Assembly: GCA_947177085.1 (NCBI GenBank)
Contig: CAMWTD010000055.1
Span: forward strand, 1-10,168
From: an uncultured Desulfovibrio sp.
GTDB lineage: Bacteria; Desulfobacterota; Desulfovibrionia; Desulfovibrionales; Desulfovibrionaceae
Direction: 5' to 3'
Length of the DNA stretch: 10,168 nt
The notes under the pieces were generated by a model. The model had not been told where the DNA came from. It searched no databases and saw only the letters and a program-made list of their open reading frames with translations. Shown here one piece after another: positions 6,932 through 10,168 of this stretch. Every line of letters begins with the position of its first letter. Position 1 is the first letter of the stretch. The position numbers and the translations under genes were made by a program.

Positions 6932-9108
6932 CAGCGCTCCGAAAGCCAGAGGATATAGTCGGCCCGCTTGCCCTCCTCGGGCCATGCCGCGCCCGCGGGC
7001 GGGCTCTGGCGCACCACGCGGCTGCCCGTGCCCTTGAGCTCGGGAACAACGCCCGCGCGGGCGAAAAGCTCCACCGCATTGCGCACGGACTTGCCCATGA
7101 CGTCCGGCACATGGCTCGAGGCCCGCGCCCGGTGGCCCGGGAGCCGCATGGACTCCTGCGGGCGGCGCGGCGCGGGGGCCTGGGCCGCCACCGGGGCTTC
7201 GCGCGCGTTCCCCGGAGCGGACGCAACCTCCTTCGCCTCCAGATAGGGAGCGTCCATGCCCACAAGCTTGAGGCCCCTGCGGCGCACCGTGTCCTTGCGG
7301 GCGGCCTCGGCCACCTGCACTTCCGTGAGCGCGCCGGTATAGGTGAGCACGCGGCTCGCGATCTCCTTGAAGGCCGGCGCGGCCACCACGCCGCCGTACT
7401 GGTTGCGCGTGGGCTCGTCCACAAAAACCACGACGAGATAACGCGGGTCTCGCGCTGGCAAGAAGCCCACAAAGGAGGCCACGCGCTTGACGCCATAGGT
7501 CCCGGCGCGGGCGTCCGCCTTCTGGGCCGTGCCCGTCTTGCCGGCCACCTCCACGCCGGGCACGCGCGCCCGCTTGCCCGTGCCGTCGTTTTCCTCCACC
7601 ACGTCGCGCATCATGTCCATGACTTCGCGCACGGTCTTTTCAGTGAAGACGCGCTCGTGCGCCTCCTCCACCCCGCCCTCCTCGCGCACGAGGCGCAGGG
7701 GTTTGTAGACGCCGTGATTGAGCAGGGTGAGATAGGCCTGGGCCATCTGGAGCGCCGTGACCGACACGCTCTGCCCGAAGGCGGCGGACATGACGTCGGC
7801 CTCGCCCCAATCCCTCGGGCGGCGCAAGATGCCCCGGCTCTCGGCCACGGGCACGCTGGTGCGCTCGCCGAAGCCGAGGGCGTGCAGGTATTTCCAGGAT
7901 TGCTGGGCCCCGAGCTGGAGGCCGATCTTGGCCATGCCGATATTGGAGGAGTAGCGGAGCACCTTGCTCGCCGGCAGGATGCCCTGGGTGGAAGTGTCGC
8001 GGATGGAGATGTTCTTCCGCTCCCACTTGCCGCCCTCGCAATCGATGAGCGTATTGGGCGTGACCTTGCGCTCCTGCAGGGCCGCGGCCATGACAAAGGG
8101 CTTGAAGGTGGAGCCGGGTTCCAGCGCGTCCGCGGCCAGGCGGTTGCGGTAGATTTGCGGCGAGGATTCCCTGTAGGTATTGGGATTGAAGAAGGGATAC
8201 TGCGCCCAGGCGAGGATGTCGCCGTTTTCCACATCCACCACGAGCGCGCCGCTCCAGCGGGCGTCGAACTCGCGAGCCACGCGGGCCACGGCCTCCTCGG
8301 CGATGAACTGGATCTGCATGTCGAGGGTCAGGGTCACGTCCTGGCCGCGGGGCTCGCTCTGGCCTTCCTCGTTCAGGTAGAAGCGCCGCCCCATGGCGTC
8401 GCGCTGGACGATCTGGCGCACCGGGATGCAGCCGAGCCGCTCTTCCAGCGAGCGCTCAATGCCCTCGAGGCCCTTGTCGTCAAGGCCCACGAAGCCCAGC
8501 AACTGCCCGGCCATGTGCTTGAAGGGATAGACGCGGTCATATTCCTTGCTGAGGCCAATGCCCACCAGGTCGGCCTTGCGGATGGCCGCGGCCGTGGAGT
8601 CGTCCACCTTGCGCCTGAGCCAGACAAAGCGCCTGCGCGTGCGCGAAAGATCGTCATGGAGCTTCTGGGCGTCCATGCCGAGCAGAGGGGCCAGAGTGGC
8701 CGCGGTGCGGGCAAAATCCTCGATTTCCTGCGGCTTGGCGTAGACCGATCGCGCCTCCACGCTTCTGGCAAGCACCTGGCCGTTGCGGTCATAGATGAGG
8801 CCGCGCTTGCCCGACACGAGTTCCGAGGCCATGTGCTGCCGCCGGGCCTTGTCCGCGAGCCGCGGGCCCTCGACCATCTGGAGATGCCAGGCGCGGCCCC
8901 AGAGCCCCACCCAGATAAGGCCGAAGATGACCGCCACCGCGTTGATGCGCCAGCGGCTCCAGTCCACGCTTGCGGCCCATTTTGCCAGACGCGAGGCCGG
9001 AGCCTTGGCGGGCGCGGCCTTGCCTTCCGACCATTTGGCGGCTTTGCGCGCATCCCGGCGCGGCGCATAGGTGGCGCGATTGCGCTTGCGTGACGAAAAT
9101 CCGAGCAT
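6931..9108 (-). CDS. ftsI: FtsI (PBP3-type), septal peptidoglycan transpeptidase with C-terminal PASTA domain
   Basis: FtsI is a class B penicillin-binding protein that crosslinks septal peptidoglycan in the periplasm, anchored by one membrane segment. Numbering is for the 725-residue form. Residues 1-54 are a very basic cytoplasmic tail. A membrane helix spans about 55-75. RGLIYDRNG (102-110) opens the pedestal domain. The transpeptidase domain carries STFK (333-336, nucleophile Ser333), SSN (387-389) and KTGT (524-527). A Pro/Ala-rich linker (about 627-665) leads to a PASTA domain (about 667-725) starting VPDVMGKSVRNAVELF. PASTA is best known from Gram-positive PBPs, so it is notable in a diderm. 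I chose the ATG at 9108 because GGAGGA lies 4 nt upstream. An in-frame ATG at 9231, only 9 nt after the ftsL stop, would add 41 Arg/Gly/Pro-rich residues but has no ribosome binding site. Identity is sure; the start is less so. Confidence 0.95.
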   Translation of the reverse strand: MLGFSSRKRNRATYAPRRDARKAAKWSEGKAAPAKAPASRLAKWAASVDWSRWRINAVAVIFGLIWVGLWGRAWHLQMVEGPRLADKARRQHMASELVSGKRGLIYDRNGQVLARSVEARSVYAKPQEIEDFARTAATLAPLLGMDAQKLHDDLSRTRRRFVWLRRKVDDSTAAAIRKADLVGIGLSKEYDRVYPFKHMAGQLLGFVGLDDKGLEGIERSLEERLGCIPVRQIVQRDAMGRRFYLNEEGQSEPRGQDVTLTLDMQIQFIAEEAVARVAREFDARWSGALVVDVENGDILAWAQYPFFNPNTYRESSPQIYRNRLAADALEPGSTFKPFVMAAALQERKVTPNTLIDCEGGKWERKNISIRDTSTQGILPASKVLRYSSNIGMAKIGLQLGAQQSWKYLHALGFGERTSVPVAESRGILRRPRDWGEADVMSAAFGQSVSVTALQMAQAYLTLLNHGVYKPLRLVREEGGVEEAHERVFTEKTVREVMDMMRDVVEENDGTGKRARVPGVEVAGKTGTAQKADARAGTYGVKRVASFVGFLPARDPRYLVVVFVDEPTRNQYGGVVAAPAFKEIASRVLTYTGALTEVQVAEAARKDTVRRRGLKLVGMDAPYLEAKEVASAPGNAREAPVAAQAPAPRRPQESMRLPGHRARASSHVPDVMGKSVRNAVELFARAGVVPELKGTGSRVVRQSPPAGAAWPEEGKRADYILWLSER
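6937..6940 (-). promoter_or_regulatory. Ribosome binding site of murE
   Basis: GGAG (CGGAG with 6941) in the last ftsI codons, 5 nt before the first and 8 nt before the second of the tandem murE ATGs. It rules out the longer start at 6985. Confidence 0.7.
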
Positions 9109-9112
9109 CCCG

Positions 9113-9118
9113 TCCTCC
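9113..9118 (-). promoter_or_regulatory. Ribosome binding site of ftsI, deciding the start
   Basis: GGAGGA lies 4 nt before the ATG at 9108. It is the strongest Shine-Dalgarno sequence seen in the window. The alternative in-frame ATGs at 9135 and 9231 lack one, so it points to the shorter protein. Confidence 0.75.
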
Positions 9119-9123
9119 GGCCG

Positions 9124-9143
9124 GCCCCGCTTCATGGCGGGGC
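9124..9143 (-). repeat. 7-bp GC-only inverted repeat with 6-nt loop upstream of the ftsI ribosome binding site
   Basis: In the sense of the operon, GCCCCGC and GCGGGGC flank the loop CATGAA, a perfect 7-bp stem. No T-run follows, so it does not look like an intrinsic terminator. It ends 5 nt before the GGAGGA of ftsI. It could affect ribosome loading or mRNA processing, or be chance in GC-rich DNA. If ftsI starts at 9231, the repeat lies within coding sequence. Confidence 0.7.
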
Positions 9144-9240
9144 ACGGGGCCTTATGATCGCCCTTGGGCCGCGCTCTGGTCCAGCGGCCTGGCGCGCCAA
9201 CGCCGGGGCGCGACGCGCCGCGGCGGTTCATCTGTCTGTT

Positions 9241-9549
9241 TTAAGGCCGGTCCATGCGGCGCACCTGGCCGGGGCCCGGCTCGCGCATGTCCAGTTCTTG
9301 CGCGCGGCGGCGCAGCTCATAGGGGGAGAGCAGTCGCTCCCGCTCCACTTCCAGCTTGGCGCGCAGGGCCTGGCGCTCCCGCACCTCGTTCTGCGCGATA
9401 TTGATGAAATAGGTGGTGTCCGTACGCTCAATGCCGCTCCAGACAAGCACGAGCCCCATCACGGGCAGCCCGAGCAGCTCCAGCGCCAGCACCGCAAGCC
9501 AGCCGCGCCCCCCCTGGGGCTTGCCCGCCCCACGCGCGCGGCTGTTCAC
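9241..9549 (-). CDS. ftsL: FtsL-like cell division protein (GTG start)
   Basis: FtsL is a small bitopic divisome protein that, with FtsB and FtsQ, links early division proteins to FtsW-FtsI activation. The 102-residue product has a short basic cytoplasmic tail (1-16), one membrane helix (about 17-38) and a periplasmic stretch rich in charged residues and leucine (about 50-90), with a heptad-like pattern such as QALRAKLEVERERLL, consistent with a short coiled coil. Sequence conservation in FtsL is low, so the call rests on size, topology and position between rsmH and ftsI, its classic place. The GTG at 9549 overlaps the rsmH stop as GTGA, with GGAGG 6 nt upstream. The open frame runs further upstream to 9831, but that part is rsmH read in another frame. 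It ends in TAA, 132 nt before the preferred ftsI start. Confidence 0.88.
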   Translation of the reverse strand: MNSRARGAGKPQGGRGWLAVLALELLGLPVMGLVLVWSGIERTDTTYFINIAQNEVRERQALRAKLEVERERLLSPYELRRRAQELDMREPGPGQVRRMDRP

Positions 9550-10168
9550 GCCCGGCCTCCGGGGACGTCCGCGCGGGGCGCTTCGGCGATTTTTTCCACA
9601 GCGCGCAGCTTGGCCGAGCTTGCGCGCGGATTGGCCGCAACTTCCGCCGCAGCGGCGACCAGGGGTTTTTTGGCGAGCAGGCGCACCTCGGGCACATGGC
9701 CGCAACGACAGACAGGCACATGCCGGGGACAGCGGCAGCCTTCGGCCCAGTGCCGCATGGCGTGCTTGACCATCCTGTCCTCCAGCGAGTGAAAGGTGAT
9801 GACAACGAGGCGGCCGCCCAGGGGGAGCCACTTGAGGATTTCGTCCAGAAAACGCTCAAGTTCGCCGAGTTCGTCATTCACGGCCATGCGCAGGGCCTGA
9901 AAGGTGCGCGTGGCCGGATGCCTCCTCGCCTTGGCGCGCCACGCCGGGGGATAGGCCTGTTCCACCAGGGCCGCAAGCTGGGCCGTGCTGTCGATGCGCG
10001 TCTTTTGCCGCGCCTCCACGATGGCGCGGGCGATGCGCCCGGCCTGCGGCTCCTCCCCGAGGGTGGCGATGCATTCCTTGAGGCCCGCGAAACTTTCCCG
10101 ATTGACCCAGTGCCACGCAGAACGCTCCCCTGAGGCCGCATCCATGCGCATGTCGAGCGGGCCGTCCC
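9546..10168 (-). CDS. rsmH: RsmH (MraW), 16S rRNA m4C1402 methyltransferase (3' part, cut by right window edge)
   Basis: RsmH transfers a methyl group from S-adenosylmethionine to N4 of C1402 in the 16S rRNA decoding centre and is a standard early dcw gene. The last 206 residues are visible, about two thirds of a usual protein of roughly 310. They begin DGPLDMRMDAASG, a strongly conserved family motif, so the frame continues past the edge and the ATG at 10151 is internal. Further signatures are RHPATRTFQALRMAVNDEL (visible residues 82-100), GGRLVVITFHSLEDRMVK (117-134) and NPRASSAKLRA (179-189). A C-x-C-x6-C-x-C cluster (CRCPRHVPVCRC, 144-155; about 9702-9737) lies between the last two. It occurs in many RsmH proteins outside enterics and could bind a metal. 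The TGA stop overlaps the ftsL GTG as GTGA. The S-adenosylmethionine-binding N-terminus is outside the window. Confidence 0.96.
   Translation of the reverse strand, partial: DGPLDMRMDAASGERSAWHWVNRESFAGLKECIATLGEEPQAGRIARAIVEARQKTRIDSTAQLAALVEQAYPPAWRAKARRHPATRTFQALRMAVNDELGELERFLDEILKWLPLGGRLVVITFHSLEDRMVKHAMRHWAEGCRCPRHVPVCRCGHVPEVRLLAKKPLVAAAAEVAANPRASSAKLRAVEKIAEAPRADVPGGRA
9556..9560 (-). promoter_or_regulatory. Ribosome binding site of ftsL, deciding the GTG start
   Basis: GGAGG lies 6 nt before the GTG at 9549, within the last codons of rsmH. It fixes the short 102-residue FtsL rather than the 196-codon open frame. Confidence 0.8.

Larger units (their letters stand above)
9109..9240 (-). 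other. 132-nt ftsL-ftsI leader, the only sizeable gap in the cluster
   Basis: Between the ftsL TAA and the preferred ftsI ATG lie 132 nt of roughly 79% GC, without a stop in the ftsI frame from 9231 on. It holds the inverted repeat at 9124-9143, the palindrome TGGCGCGCCA at 9190-9199 and the odd palindrome GGCGCGACGCGCC at 9207-9219. I counted GC at third codon positions of about 88% against 75% at each of the first two, a mild coding-like signal. An N-terminal extension of FtsI therefore cannot be excluded. No promoter-like -35/-10 pair stands out. Confidence 0.6.

Noticed and set aside
5465..6985. murE starting at ATG 6985
   Set aside because: It would overlap ftsI by 55 nt and add 18 residues without a supporting ribosome binding site. 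The TGATG junction at 6931 has GGAG at 5 nt.
5709..7496. 595-codon open frame on the minus strand in another frame, across ftsI and murE
   Set aside because: The product is low-complexity Arg/Ala/Pro/Gly sequence and the frame crosses two genes with full catalytic motifs.
7111..9093. 660-codon open frame on the plus strand, opposite ftsI
   Set aside because: Its product is an Ala/Gly/His/Arg-rich sequence without domains, as expected opposite a high-GC3 gene. ftsI on the other strand carries all family motifs.
9124..9143. The inverted repeat as a transcription terminator
   Set aside because: No T-run follows in the operon sense, and the genes on both sides are in one pathway and orientation.
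9241..9831. 196-codon reading of the ftsL frame from ATG 9831
   Set aside because: The first 94 codons lie inside rsmH in another frame and do not resemble FtsL. The GTG at 9549 has GGAGG and overlaps the rsmH stop as GTGA.
1..10168. A novel defence, mobile or otherwise undescribed system
   Set aside because: The whole window is accounted for by nine collinear dcw genes with tight junctions. No room remains for cargo genes, arrays, att sites or insertion sequences.

Overview
The window is an uninterrupted stretch of a dcw (division and cell wall) cluster. Every real gene lies on the minus strand, so the operon reads from the right edge to the left edge: rsmH (3' part) - ftsL - ftsI - murE - murF - mraY - murD - ftsW - murG (5' part). 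Both end genes are cut by the window edges; the seven between them are complete, with no frameshift or internal stop seen. There are no RNA genes, mobile elements, CRISPR arrays, terminators or convincing promoters inside. The operon promoter should lie beyond the right edge, upstream of rsmH (often before mraZ). murC, ftsQ, ftsA and ftsZ would be expected beyond the left edge.

The organism is probably a high-GC diderm. MurE carries the DNPR motif of meso-diaminopimelate-adding enzymes. The gene order, the high GC content (clearly well above 60% by eye) and an FtsI with a C-terminal PASTA domain together suggest a Desulfovibrio-type sulfate reducer (Desulfovibrionaceae). That assignment is inference; no database search was possible.

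The genes work together as follows. MurE, MurF and MurD are three of the four Mur ligases that build the UDP-MurNAc-pentapeptide. MraY moves phospho-MurNAc-pentapeptide to undecaprenyl phosphate (lipid I), and MurG adds GlcNAc (lipid II). FtsW polymerises lipid II at the septum, FtsI crosslinks the glycan strands, and FtsL is the small bitopic scaffold of the divisome. RsmH methylates 16S rRNA and is the usual first or second gene of the cluster.

The junctions are very tight. rsmH/ftsL overlap as GTGA, ftsI/murE as TGATG, murE/murF by 10 nt (or 4 nt as ATGA), murF/mraY by 11 nt, murD/ftsW as ATGA, ftsW/murG by 19 nt, and mraY/murD are 8 nt apart. ftsL/ftsI is the exception: 132 nt separate the ftsL stop from the best-supported ftsI start. 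That leader is GC-rich, stop-free in the ftsI frame, and carries a 7-bp inverted repeat just upstream of the ftsI ribosome binding site. It and a G9 homopolymer near the 5' end of ftsW are the most notable points. I found no undescribed system in this window; it is essential core machinery.
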